A stretch of 64,000 nucleotides of DNA from Bedellia somnulentella (taxonomy: Eukaryota > Arthropoda > Insecta > Lepidoptera > Bedelliidae): positions 1,798,001 through 1,862,000 of the forward strand of contig OY755179.1 in the NCBI GenBank assembly GCA_963576735.1. The letters are read 5' to 3'. How positions within the stretch are numbered: position 1 is the first letter of the stretch; each line of letters begins with the position of its first letter. The notes under the pieces were generated by a model. That model did no database searches. It was not told the DNA's origin and worked only from the letters and a program-made list of their open reading frames with translations. Positions 1 to 11,288 of this stretch are shown one piece after another. Both the position numbers and the translations under genes were made by a program.

Positions 1-915
1 TCAGTAATAATGTTAGTTATGGTTAGGATACCCGCGCACGTTAATTAACAATTTGATTTATTGTATTATAAAATGGTCTCTTTTGTAGTCAACATTAAAT
101 GTATTTTATAGGTGTTGTAACGGTTGTTTACTCAGGTTCCGCATAGTTTAAGTCTAGGTTTAAGTTAGGTTAAGGGTTTAATGTTGTAAGTTATGTTAAT
201 AATAGGAAATTAGGGAATAATGAATTTTTGTACGTTTTCCAGAGAATGCTGTGGCCTAAGTGTGGCTTAAGAATGCATACTGTCTACCGTAATACCAATG
301 TAAAAAAACTATAAATGAATTATGTATTTCTTGTTGAAGGTCCTATTAATAATAAATAAATAAATAAAGTTTCTACCAATTGCTATACAGACGATACAGA
401 AAAACGCAAATTAAAATAACTATTGAAAACAAAACAATTATATAGTGAGTAACATAAAATAAAATTAGTACGTTCTTATAGTACTTACTAGTACTACAGA
501 CTACACGCACACAGGTAACTAGGTACTTAAATTCCGAATTTACATTTTGGAATCTCTACTTGGTACAATATAAATATAATATATACGTTAAAGTTACCAT
601 AAAAATGACATTAGTTATTTACTCTGAGAACCCTAGTTTGTGCACGGACACTGGCTCAGAAAGTCTAGTAACGAGGGCCGTAAAACAATTACAAAAAAAA
701 AGCGACACTGACATGACAGTAGAATAATAAAATAAAAATTATTAAAAGTTTTATAGTGGATGGGCTGGTTATGTTTGTTTGGATTTAAATTGAGAACTTG
801 AAATATTCACAAGTTAATAAGTACTCCGTAATGTTACATAGAATATAATGTCAACAAGCACTAATAGAAAAGAAATTAAATTGTAATGTGCCACATTTTT
901 TTCTAAAAGAACAAA
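1..915. other. Upstream region of FRS2, no gene seen
   Basis: AT-rich sequence upstream of the FRS2 start codon, with no long reading frame and no repeat that I recognise apart from a short TAAA-rich run near 350-367. The FRS2 promoter and 5' untranslated region should lie here, but no TATA box or initiator can be called with confidence. Confidence 0.5.
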
Positions 916-1135
916 ATGGGTTGTTTTCACAGCAAGAAAGACAGTGGTGATATTCATCCTAACGTGTTTCGCGTAATGAATATCGATGAACATAACACAG
1001 ACCTATGGTCGGGACAGCTGGAGATCACTGAAACAGATTTGATATTATATCGTGAAGGCAGAGATGCAACAGTTTGGCCTCTCGCATCTTTGCGGCGATA
1101 TGGTTTTGACAGGGATGTTTTCAGCTTTGAATCGG
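916..1135 (+). CDS. FRS2: FRS2 exon 1 (N-terminus and first half of PTB)
   Basis: Starts at ATG 916 with Met-Gly-Cys-Phe and ends after the first base of a Gly codon. The donor GTAAGT begins at 1136. A frame running on to 1218 is only read-through into the intron. Confidence 0.9.
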
Positions 1136-4100
1136 GTAAGTACTTAATCTTTAGAACAATGTTTAAAAAAACATCTGTCTGTTTAAAATATCTCATATTA
1201 TTTTATTATTATCATTAATAATAAATAGGCGTAGGGATGTGACGACGTTGGAATGGCAGGATGATATGTTTGCCATTCCGGCTTTGCAAATAGTCTGCGC
1301 TTGAGTTTGTAGGTTTTGACCGTGTCTACAAACTGGTCCCAGCGCTGAATAGGGTGACAACGGTCTCCCCGGGGCAAGTGAGTGAAACCCCGGGTGAATC
1401 TTCGCTCATCATAATGGCAGACTGTAATAATGATGAGCGTATAGGGCCGCTTCCCTTGGGTGATCGAAGGGGCACGTCTGGAGCTGGGGCTGGACGTGGC
1501 AGCATGCGGTCCCCCAGCCGCCGCAGACCGGCCCGACCACCTGGCCGGTCTGCGCGACCACCTCAGCCACCAGATGGCTTGGCATCGGTTGGGACTGGGG
1601 CAACTCAGTCCCAGCAGTCGGTGCCCGCCGCTGGTGGAACAAGGCGCCGCATGGCATGGACGGTCGAAATGAATAGAAATGCCATGCGGGCCTATATTAG
1701 GGCCTCGGGTTCAAGAACTGGACGGACGGGTTATCGGGCAGCAATGTACCGCGAATTTCTGCGGCTGGAGCCCAATTTGACCGTCACAGAACAAAACCTG
1801 GCGGATCGAGTTCGGTACATACAGCGCTCAGAACTTTTTAGCACTACCGAACTCGAACAATTGCGACGCGAGGCTGTTCCCCCGCTAGACGAAGAGCCAC
1901 CTTTGCAGGTTCTCCCTCCAGTCCCTGAACGGGAAGTACGGAGGGAACCAATTGCTAACCTGCCGGATGTGGGTGGTGCGGAAAGCGATTGGGGAACAGT
2001 CTCCCTGGATTTGGATTTGGTGAGGAGCGCACTCGAAGAGACGATCCTGGAATATCACCAAGTGCCTCTCGAAAGGAGGCCAAGGCTGCCCCGAGTTCCT
2101 CTCAGCATCAAGGTTCGGGATGTCCTTGAGGCCGTCAATAACATGCTGCCCTCATTTTTAGAGAGCAGCATGGACCTTTGGGATACGGATTCAATTCTCT
2201 TTGGCGCCGCAATGACAGTTTGTCAATTTGTCGGCGTCAGGATGCCGCCAACAAGAGCTGGTGGCTCCCGCCAGGCTGGCAGTACTAGTCCCAGGACTAG
2301 AACTAGACCAGCCTGGATGAGGCGGATTGAAAGCCGTATCACAAGGGCCAGGGTCCTCATCGGCAAACTGACCAGCTTCAGATCAGGCAACAATAGGCCG
2401 AGGGTGGTGCGCTTCGTCAGGGAGGCATTCCCTGGTGAGAATGTCTTTGACAACTCACCGGAGTTTGCCTGTAGACTGGTGGAGCGCATCGATGATCTGA
2501 AGCAGAAGATCGCTGCTTGGGGTAAGCGAATTAGGCGATATTCTGAAAGGGTAAAGAGGTACCAACAGAATCGTCTCTTCATGAGTGACCAGAAGAAGTT
2601 CTACAGAACTTTGGAGCGTCCCGATGTGGTTTCGACGGGTCAGCGACCGGAAAAAGCCGACGTAGTTGCCTTTTGGCGTGGGCTTTGATCGCTGCCTGTT
2701 GATCACGAAGAGGGCCGATGGTTCGAGGCGGTCGAGGGAGCGTGCGAGCCCATAGCGCCCATGAACCCCGTCAACATATCCGAGGAGGATGTGGTGGCTG
2801 CGATCCGTAAGGCTCCGAACTGGAAAAGTCCGGGGCCGGACGGATTGCACCATTACTGGTTGAAGGGGTTCACGCGCTGTCACGCTACTCTCGCCCGTCA
2901 GTTCCAAAGCGCCCTCGAGAGTGGGACGCTCCCGAACTTCTTAACTACTGGGGTCACTCATTTAGCTCCAAAGAGCGATGCTACCGCGGATCCATCACAA
3001 TACCGCCCCATTACTTGTCTTTGTACAATTTACAAGACCTTGACATCCGTTCTGAGCTCCAAGATTACTCAACACATTGTTGATAACAATGTGATATCTG
3101 GAGCTCAGAACGGATGTAGGGGCGGTAGTCGCGGTAGCAAGGAGCTACTCCTCATCGATGCGGTCGTAGGCCAACTGGTCAAACGCAACCGTCGGAACTT
3201 CTCCGCTGGCTGGATAGACTACAGGAAGGCGTTCGATTCGGTACCTCATACATGGCTCATGAGGGTCCTCGAGCTGTACAAAATTGATAGTACAGTTCGA
3301 CACTTCCTCGGGCAGTGTATGGGGTGCTGGAGAACGATCCTGAGTTTAGACGGTCAGCGGATGACGGATGCGAATGACCAAATTGATATAAGGCGAGGGA
3401 TTTTCCAGGGCGATTGCCTGAGTCCAGTTTGGTTTTGCTTGGCCCTGAATCCTCTAAGTACACTCTTGGAGAATTCAGGGACAGGCTTTCAGTTTCGGAG
3501 AGGCGGACCACGCTTGCCTCATCTCCTTTACATGGATGACCTGAAGCTTTACGCCCCCACGGCTGACAGATTGGCGGAGCTACTGACGATCACTAATGAT
3601 TTCAGTGGTTCCGTCAAGATGGAGCTCGGGGTCGATAAGTGTGCGGTCATTCATGTTGAGAAGGGGCATGTCGTGCACTCTGATGGTGTCGATGTCGGCA
3701 CCAATCATTTGAGGGCACTCTCCGAGGCTGAAACATACCGGTATCTGGGCATGTCACAAACCATCGGTGTGAAGGTGACAGACGTGAAACAGGGTGTTTG
3801 CGAGGAGTTTTATGAACGACTGAAAAGTGTGCTTAATAGCTACTTATCAGGCGTTAATAAAATCCGAGCCATTAACTCCTGGGTCATGCCTGTAGTGATG
3901 TACACGTTTGGCGTGCTCAGATGGACTCAGTCCGAACTAGACGCTCTGGACAGACGAGTCCGCACGACGATGACCTCTCATCCAGTGCATCATCCGAGAT
4001 CGTCGGTTATGAGGTTGTATATCCCGCGGAAGTGTGGTGGTCGAGGCCTCTTGAGTGCCAAAACCATGCACAACCGCGAGGTATGCAACCTCAGAAACTA

Positions 4101-7100
4101 TTTTTTGACGATGACGGATAATAGTATTCGGGGAGAGGTGGTCGCTAGTGATAAAGGACTGACTCCCTTATCGTTGGCCTCACAGGATTGGCGAACCCCG
4201 GAGGTACTTAGCACCTCTGATCGGGAGTCCGTATGGAAAGAGAAGGAGCTGCACGGGAGGTTTTACAAGGTACTTCACGAACCTTTCGTGGACCGTAAAG
4301 CCTCCCTGCATTGGCTGCGTTTCGGGGACCTCTTTGGGGAAACCGAAGGTTTTGTCTGTGCAATACAGGACCAGGTTATCAAGACGCGGAACTATCGGAA
4401 ATACATCCTAAAGGACGGTACCACAGACATCTGTCGAGCATGTGGCCGTCCCGGAGAGTCACTTAGGCATGTTATTTCCGGTTGTTCGGCTCTTGCTAAC
4501 ACTGAGTACTTGCACAGACACAACCAAGCAGCCAAAATCCTACATCAGGAGCTCGCTCTGAAATACGGACTCTTGCAACAGAGGCTGCCGTATTACAAGT
4601 ATTTGCCGGAGCAAATCCTAGAAAACGACCGAGCCAAAATCTATTGGGACCGATCCGTTATCACGGACAGGACTATTCTAGCGAATAAGCCTGATATCGT
4701 GGTATGGGATCGGTCGCAGTCGAGGGTATTTCTAGTGGATGTCACTATCCCTCATGACGAGGGTCTCGTGAAAGCCGACACCGAGAAGCGTCGGAAATAT
4801 CTCGATCTGGCTTACGAGATCACCGACATGTGGGGTGTGACTTCGACAGAAATAATCCCAATGGTTTTGTCCGCGAACGGGTTAATTCCAACCAGCCTCG
4901 CGACCAACTTGAGGCGGTTGGATTTCTGTGGCGTGTCGGTTCCAGCACAAATGCAGAAAGCGGTGCTGCTCGATACGGCTCGGATCGTCCGTCGGTTCTT
5001 GAACCTGACTCCCTGACCCCGACCGACTGTTCTTTTGTCGGGGAGTACCGCCTCTCCCATTTAAAATTTATATTTTCTTTTTCGGCCATGGGAGAGGCGA
5101 GGAACTAAAAGTAATGCCAAAATAATTAAATATTTATAAAAATAATAAAAAAAATTACATTGAAGTACAATTGGCGTCCTTATTGCTAAGAGCGAACTCT
5201 TCCAGACAAGCTTTAGAAGGTAAAATCATTAAATTACAAATAGATAGGGTATATGTACAAATTATTCTTATACTAGCTTTTTGCTCGCGACTACGTCCGC
5301 GTCAACTACATTTTTTGTGTCCTGTTTATATATAGAAAGAAGTTATATAAAAGATATAAAGGACATTGAGGCTTTTTAAGTTATTTTTCTGCAATGCAGT
5401 TGGAGACCCAACTTCTAAAAATGGATAAAGAATTACTATCTCTGAAGCAACCCTTTTTGGGATTTATGGTTGTTAGTGTATATATACTCATCAATGATGG
5501 ATGGACGAATTTCATAAATTTCTTTTTGATGATTTCATATATATGGGGTCTGCAAATTTTCTCAATGTATTGTTATAGCCCAGGCATATTTAAATATGCT
5601 TTCTGTCATATAATCATGTATAAATCCCTACCTAATATGCATGAGTATATGTATGTATGTTTATCTATACTTATTATGAATCTGTAGAGAGGTCAATTCT
5701 GTACATGAAATATATTTTCAAAATAACTATCAGGGGGTGATTAGTGATCGATACTGATGCCAAAAATGCAATCAGTAACATTTTTGTCCGTCTGTCTGTC
5801 AGTTTGTTTGTTCCTTATGGAGACAAAAACTACATAACATAACATAAACATTCACGTCAAATATCCCCGAAGGAAGGGGTTGGCAGAGGTACTAATAAGG
5901 GGTGATCCATTTCGAGGTTCCCTACTTTTTTAAAGAAAAAAACACAGAAAATTAAAATTTAACGGGGAATGTTTATTATCATTCGAAAGAACATTCTTTG
6001 GCATTTATTTTTTGAAGATTATCTCTTTCAAATGTTGGCCGCGGCTACGTCTCAGATGGTCCATCCGTTGAGTCCAATTTTCGATGACTCGTTCGAGCAT
6101 TTCGACTGGTAACTGGCGAATGACACGCGTGATGTTTTGCTCCAAGGCCTGAATCGAAGCTGGTTTATACGCATAGACTTTAGACTTTACGTATCCCCAC
6201 AGAAAAAAGTCTAACGGTGTGATATCACACGATCTTGGTGGCCAACCGACCGGCCCATTACGTGAAATTATCTGTTCACTGAAATGCTCTCTCAATAAAT
6301 CCATTGATTCGTGCGATGTGTGGGAAGTGGCGCCGTCTTGTTGAAACCAAATTTTGCCGAGATCACGAGCTTCAATTTCAGGCATCAAATAGTCGGTTAT
6401 CATGGCGCGATAACGGTCGCCATTGACGGTTACGTTCTTACCGGCATCATTTTTAAAGAAATGTGGTCCGATGATTCCACCGGTCCACAAACCACACCAA
6501 ACCGTTGTTTTTTCTGGGTATAATGGCAGCTCTTGAATCTCTTCAGGTTGCTCTTCGTCCCAAATGCGGCAATTTTGCTTGTTTACATACCCCTTGAGCC
6601 AGAAATGGGCCTCATCGCTGAACAAAATTTGTCTCGAAAACAAAAACGAAGCGCGCGAAACACATTCTTTACAGAATGTGAATTTTCGTAATAAAGTTGA
6701 ACGATTTGTAAACGTTGTTCAGGCGTAAGTCTTTCCATGATGAAATGCCAAACAATACTGAACAAAAATAATATGATAGCTTGACACGACTCACGCGTCA
6801 TCTGTCAAAAAAAGGCTGATGAAAAAAGTACCTCTAGTTGGATCACCCATTACTTCTAAACATCACATGACTTTGTCACCTGGTGTTCAGAGTACCCACA
6901 TTTTGCATGGACAGTGTACTCACGTGATAGGGGGCAGGCCTATCGCCGTTTTGTATGAATACACTGTCACATGACTAAGTACAACTCAGTCATGTGGGTT
7001 TCCTGACGATGTTTTCCCTCACCGTTAACACTACACAAAAACTACCCGAGAAATTTTAACGAAACTTGGCACAATTATTCTTCATACTCCTGGGCAGGTT

Positions 7101-9989
7101 ATAGTATACTTTTCAGCAGAGTAGTAAGTAAGTTACATAGAAATCATGTATGACTAAAATATTCTTCGTAGAATTTTCTAAAAAAAAATGCATGCCAGTT
7201 ATGTCTACCTTTTATGGTTGACTCACAATATCACGTGTAACTCCTGATAGCTTAGCAGTTCGGAGCATTCTGGTTATATTTGTTTACTCTTAAATTTATA
7301 ATACTCTCACTCATGCCTTATTTAAAAAAGTTGACATCATTACCTATTCAATAAAAAAAGAATCATGGAAATCGGTAGAGAAACACCAAAATTACACTTG
7401 AAGTAAGTCATCGTGCCCGTGATCAAAAATCAAAAAATAATTACTAATTAACATATTACATACTAGATGGCGCCAGTAGATGTAATTGTTATAAGTTCTT
7501 CATAGCGTTTTACCCAACTCAACTTAACTCATCCTAAAAATTTGTTTGTGTTTGGAGACTAGTGTCTCCGTTTAGTAAGTTTAGTAAACCGTTCATATGA
7601 GCGCTTTCGCAGAAATCACGAAGCTACACTATTCAGGAGTGCTCTAAGTAGTAATCATTGCGCTTGAGCATTCAAAGCTTGAGCAGTGATTCAAGAAACC
7701 TTAGATATTAAAAAACAATGCTACCCGTACAAAACTGGGCCGATCCACTAGTAGTATATTAAATTAAATATTTATATAAGACTAGCTGTGCCCGCGACTT
7801 CGTTCGCGTGATTGTCGAGAACAAAAAAACGTCGTTTAGTTAAGAGTATATCACCTTTTTGATGATTTAGATAAGAGTCCTGACTTTTGACATAGTTGAT
7901 TACGTCAAGGCTTCTCTATACACTATGTTTGCGGTGGAATTACCTAGAGCATATACAAAAAGGTTGTTTGGGTTGCTAACACGTGATAGAGAAACATAGA
8001 GTAGGCCGTGTGAGAAACAATCAAAAGTAAGGTCTACACCCGCAACGGAAAACGTCTGGCCTTGGGCTTTATTAATAGTCATAGCGTAACAGAGGCTTTC
8101 AGGAAACTGCACACGTTTGAAAGTAAATGGAAAATTATTGGGGATAATAGGTATCCTGGGAATGAAAACAACATCACCGGAGCCGTTACCTGTTAAGATT
8201 TCGGCTTCAATGACATTTCGTTGGAGATTTGTCACTCTCAATCGAGTTCCGTTGCATAGTTTTGGTTGGCTTAAATTTCTGAGTAGAATGATTAAATTTC
8301 TGAGTAGTAGAATCATTTGCACAACGCCATCTATCGGACTTTGGATTCCAACTATCAACATTAGTTCTATATATAGACTTAAGATGTCGTTGCAAGTACT
8401 ATACTGAATTGCGTAACGTAATATTTTACTTCTTGAACTCACAAAATTGATCATATCTTTTGATAGAGTGAACCGATTTCGATGAAATAAAAACTAAGTT
8501 ATACCTCAAGTTACGTATAATTTTTGCATATAAACATTTTCAGCATTGAATTCGTTGATTTTACGTAATGTGCGCACAAACAAACATATAAACAGACAAA
8601 CAGACAAAAATTTAAAAAAATATATGGAAATGGGTTCTGTTACTTATCTGTTCACACGATGGCTATTTTTTTTTTCAATTTCTTCAAAGTACAAAAATGA
8701 CTTTTCTACAGATTTATTATATGTATAGATTATCGCATATTAAAATTACGAATGTTTTTGTTTTAGGGAGAAGATGTGCTACTGGTGAAGGAATTTACGC
8801 CTTCCGCTGTAGAAGAGCAGGTTTGCTATTCCGCACTCTACAGCAAAACATTCAACTACGAAACGTTATTCAGGATTCCCTTCCTTTTCAAGTTCCACCA
8901 AGCCTGCTGTCAAACAGTCCATCCCAACCTAGACAAACTCTCCAAGCAAGCGTAGTGCATCGCTCATCAGTGGACAATGGAATGAGACCCCTTCAGAATA
9001 CCAGCCGTAATATCCTATCGAGAACACCATCCAATTCGGATATTTTGGAAGTCATGCCCCTGTATCCAAGAGATCAGAACAACTCCAATCATGTAAGTAA
9101 TCTTTATCAACTCAAAGAGTTTAAGTCAAGAGAAAATAACAACAACCACGGAGAGGGAAGTAACTCCCAACCTGACTACACCAATGATATCAATAGAGAT
9201 CTTGCTATCCTGAGAAAGACACTAAAACGAGAGAGAGAATTGAACAGCCAGAGGGATGAAGAGGATGAACAATTTTTCCAAAATTCATATATGAATGAGT
9301 TGGCTAGCAGAAACAATGCCCCCTTATCACCTACGTTGAGTGTATCAAGTGAGCATTATGCTCAGCTCAGCGTTGAGGAAGCAGCTGCTAAGTATGTTAA
9401 TTTTAGCGCAAATGGCGTCAAGATACCGGCAACTAGCAAACCCGAGCCGCTACCCTCCACACCTCTGACTCCAAAAGCACCAGAATACTTTAACCTTGGA
9501 GTAAATCCCAAAGGCAAAATTATATCATACGCCAACCTGAGTCTAGGAGAAGCACAAGAAAGAATAAGACACCATAATTTGTCGGAGCACCATAAATTTT
9601 CAGAATCTGATACATATCCCTCCATGTCTCCCGTCGAGGAGTTAGAATTGAGCTATGCTATATTGGATATAGATTCAAATAGGGATAGGACGTCAAAACA
9701 TAGTAGTGATGTGATGTCGCCTGAGAACCAGTCGGTGTCATCGAGACACGAGAGCACGACGTCGCACTGTTCCGGGGCTCAGGGGCGGGGGAGGCATTTG
9801 TCTCAGAGTAGTTTGGAGAAGTCTTCGAGTGGGGTCCTGCCTGGGTACACGACCATAGACTTCGAGAAGACGGTGGCGCTGACGTCGGTGGCGGCCGACG
9901 CAGACTCGGACCTAGAAACGGGCCGCATAACACGACACTCTATCTCTTGCAGTAGCCCAAGTGCGGTTGAAAGAACTAAAGTTAACTGA
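916..9989 (+). CDS. FRS2: Fibroblast growth factor receptor substrate 2 (FRS2-like) docking protein, two coding exons
   Basis: FRS2 proteins are membrane-anchored adaptors that bind activated FGF receptors through a PTB domain and, once phosphorylated, recruit GRB2 and SHP2. The two exons (916-1135, 8767-9989) join in phase within a glycine codon to give 480 aa. Seen: an N-terminal Met-Gly-Cys suited to myristoylation, then a PTB domain (about residues 13-115) with the family-typical LILY, LRRYG and FSFESGRRC stretches; the last spans the splice junction. The tail is Ser/Pro-rich with five YxN motifs (Tyr211, 248, 283, 314, 328), the GRB2 SH2 consensus, and two Tyr-x-x-Leu/Ile-Asp motifs (YAILD at 370, YTTID at 434) like vertebrate SHP2 sites. 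The ending FEKTVAL then TRHS also matches the vertebrate C-terminus. The 7.6-kb intron is filled with transposons. Assignment rests on remembered family sequence; which tyrosines are used is inference. Confidence 0.93.
1414..5016 (+). pseudogene. LINE polyprotein (RT + CCHC + restriction-like endonuclease), one in-frame stop
   Basis: One frame runs from an upstream stop at 1291 to TGA at 5014-5016, broken only by TGA at 2686-2688. Both halves are in the same frame, and the 24 codons between that stop and the Met at 2761 are open. The first ATG is at 1414; an open stretch with a GTG at 1354 precedes it. Around the break the protein reads VAFWRGL-stop-SLPVDHEEG, so a Trp codon changed to TGA is the simplest explanation. 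Order: basic N-terminal domain, then KSPGPDGLHHYWLK, palm motifs (DYRKAFDSVPH; GDCLSPVWF; YMDDLKLY), cysteine cluster, then the PD-(D/E)XK-type nuclease. Without the stop it would be about 1,200 aa. Readthrough or a recent nonsense mutation are both possible. Confidence 0.8.
3043..3117 (+). other. Nested perfect inverted repeats inside the LINE RT coding region
   Basis: An 18-bp perfect arm pair (3043-3060 with 3100-3117) encloses a second perfect 9-bp stem, CACATTGTT with AACAATGTG, separated by three bases. All of it is coding (…SSKITQHIVDNNVISGAQ…), so the fold coexists with an open frame. Function unknown; an RNA structure used by the element is one possibility. Confidence 0.7.
5049..5099 (+). 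other. Hairpin in the LINE 3' UTR
   Basis: CGCCTCTCCCAT (5049-5060) and its exact reverse complement (5088-5099) flank a 27-nt AT-rich loop, 32 bp after the LINE stop codon. RLE-type LINEs use structured 3' UTRs for priming in known cases, so this is a candidate RT recognition structure. Confidence 0.6.
5273..5395 (-). mobile_element. Helitron-like 3'-end fragment
   Basis: Begins CTAGCTTTTTGCTCGCGAC on the + strand, similar to the CTAG-bearing end at 7782. The inner limit is not clear. No coding capacity is seen. Confidence 0.4.
5898..6850 (-). mobile_element. rosa-like (DD41D) mariner, internally deleted
   Basis: Terminal inverted repeats AGGGGTGATCC and GGATCACCCAT are flanked by TA on both sides (5896-5897, 6851-6852). 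It is inserted inside the SINE. Length 953 bp, shorter than a full mariner because part of the transposase N-terminal half is gone. Confidence 0.8.
6005..6738 (-). pseudogene. DD41D mariner transposase, deletion and frameshift
   Basis: The start codon at 6738 gives MERLTPEQRLQIVQLYY, the N-terminal helix-turn-helix of this transposase type. Soon after (about 6645-6665) the sequence jumps to SRQILFSDEAHFW in another frame, losing the rest of the DNA-binding region. The catalytic core is otherwise open: SDEAHF, WFQQDGATSH and CDITPLDFFLWGY, with 41 residues between the second and third Asp, which defines DD41D. It ends GQHLKEIIFKK. The copy cannot make a normal transposase. Confidence 0.8.
7782..8540 (-). 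mobile_element. 3' end of an autonomous Helitron
   Basis: On the - strand the element ends with GTCGCGGGCACAGCTAG followed by T, and carries the end of a Pif1-type helicase just upstream. The 5' portion (Rep and most of the helicase) is missing. It lies about 230 bp from FRS2 exon 2, in the opposite orientation. Confidence 0.7.
7900..8454 (-). pseudogene. Helitron Pif1-like helicase, C-terminal fragment
   Basis: Contains LCNGTRLRV, then GDVVFIPRIPIIPNN, then AMTINKAQGQTFSVAGVDL and LLYVSLSRVSNPNNLFV, the last motifs of Helitron/Pif1 SF1 helicases. It ends NIVYREALT. Upstream sequence contains a local duplication (ILLRNL twice) and no intact start, so it is a truncated remnant. Confidence 0.8.
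8767..9989 (+). CDS. FRS2: FRS2 exon 2 (rest of PTB and the tyrosine-rich tail)
   Basis: The acceptor TTTTAG ends at 8766. The exon completes the Gly codon and continues RRCATGEG, matching the FRS2 PTB. It runs to TGA at 9987-9989. The open frame upstream of 8767 (from 8697) is intronic. Confidence 0.92.
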
Positions 9990-11288
9990 AAGTTAAAGAC
10001 CTTTTTATTTAAGCATTTTACTTATGATTGAAAGTTTTTATTGTGTATGCCTTATTTGTGTTTACGGAAAAAAATATCAGTGTGTGGTTATTATTGGTTA
10101 GATAGATTTTACGGCCCAGCTGTCTAATTTGAACTTAAATAGAGTTACCAAAGAAGAAATACTTGCCAAATATAAAGACTGGTGAAATAAGCTTGTTGCC
10201 AAAATGAGTTTGATTATTTTGTATTGTATTATATTGTGATTTTTGTACGAGCCCAAAGAAAAGTTATTGCATTTAATTTCCAATGTTTAAATTAATGGAC
10301 ACTTACTGTTTAGTATGGTGCCAGGTTTAAATAAGTATACTAAAAATGGTTCCTGGTGACAAACAAGACCAAAGATAGGAATGTAGTTAATAGCACCGCT
10401 ATGTGTCGGTCGGATATATGTTAGCTTTAAGAAATAAATGTTAGAAGTATCTATGTAAATGTTTGATGTTATATTTATATTAGGTGAATGAGACAGAAAC
10501 AGATGGAATCATTTAAAGATTATAAAATAACTTAGTGAGGTAATGATGTTCCCCAGTGTCGGTAACAATAAATGTGGAAAGTTTAGAAGCACCCTCTACA
10601 GGTGTCAAGTTCGGTTAAGTAAAAAATAAAAAATAAATGAAAATAATAAGAATTTATTGGTGCCAAAATGTAAAGATCTTGAGTACTTATATTTTGTTTA
10701 CTCCAAGTGTTGAAAATGCAGCGAATTTTAATGATAGAATGAAGAAAAGATTAGAAATTGTAAACGGTACTAATAAGTATGTAAGCATAGTAAATGGAAA
10801 TTATTATATAATTAAAATATACGTATGTAGGTACATATGAGTCGTTGATAATTCATCGAAGCTTTAATAATAAAGTAATGCCAATTGTATTGTGGCTTCC
10901 GATGATCTATATGTTAGGTGTGGTAGTGTTTGATCGATGTGGATGTAGTTATGATGAACAATAGTTATTGCTCAGATATTTATTAAGTTTTGTCATAGAA
11001 GTTTCTAGTTAAACTTCTATGAATGTGAATTAGTTATTAATATTGAGTGCAATTTGAAATATTCGCCATACAAAGTCGACCATTAGTGAATGCCATAGTA
11101 AAAAATTATAAAAATTATTAATAATTTATAAAAGCTTTTTACGTAATTTATTTTTATTATTTACAATAAAGTATTTAGATTTTACAAATTCAGAGTTTTT
11201 CTTTTTATAACGAAATGGAAAAAGTTGTTTCTTTGATGTCTGCTTATTGTCTTCTCAAATGGGCGTGAAAATGAATCCATATAATATA
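9990..11288 (+). other. FRS2 3' UTR and downstream sequence
   Basis: No coding region seen. AATAAA hexamers occur at 10433, 10567 and 10869; any could end the FRS2 transcript and the sequence alone does not decide. The rest is unremarkable AT-rich DNA up to Helitron copy B. Confidence 0.5.

Larger units (their letters stand above)
1219..5110 (+). mobile_element. Near full-length RLE-type non-LTR retrotransposon (R4/Dong-like, tentative)
   Basis: A LINE sits in FRS2 intron 1 in the sense orientation. It encodes an N-terminal basic Ser/Pro-rich region, reverse transcriptase with YMDD (3529-3540), a cysteine cluster (CRACG...HVISGC) and a restriction-like endonuclease (KPDIVVWD then LVDVTIP), the layout of R2/R4/Dong-type elements. 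The 5' flank is a TTA/TAA-rich run (about 1196-1218), which fits the TAA-repeat preference reported for Dong. Both ends are estimates. A 12-bp perfect hairpin lies in the 3' UTR. The clade is an inference from domain order. Confidence 0.75.
5834..7034 (-). mobile_element. tRNA-headed SINE, reverse orientation, split by a mariner
   Basis: The body matches other copies (for example 13827-14065, 60925-61253) in reverse. It is flanked by an 11-bp direct repeat ACAAAAACTAC (5823-5833 and 7035-7045), a target-site duplication within Helitron A. The (TTATG)-type tail faces left. Confidence 0.75.
5664..7751 (+). mobile_element. Helitron-N copy A (non-autonomous), interrupted
   Basis: Starts TCTATACTTAT after an A and ends CCACTAG before a T, the Helitron rule. 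An internal CTGT-type microsatellite follows TTTTTGTC. It is split at 5834-7034 by a SINE that itself holds a mariner. It shares its full sequence plan with copies B-G in this window. Confidence 0.8.

Noticed and set aside
1460..1672. Alternative frames over the LINE N-terminal region
   Set aside because: Shadow frames caused by GC-rich coding sequence of the LINE.
5394..5687. 97-aa hydrophobic frame in FRS2 intron 1
   Set aside because: It overlaps the start of Helitron A and has no homology or splice support; AT-rich chance frame.
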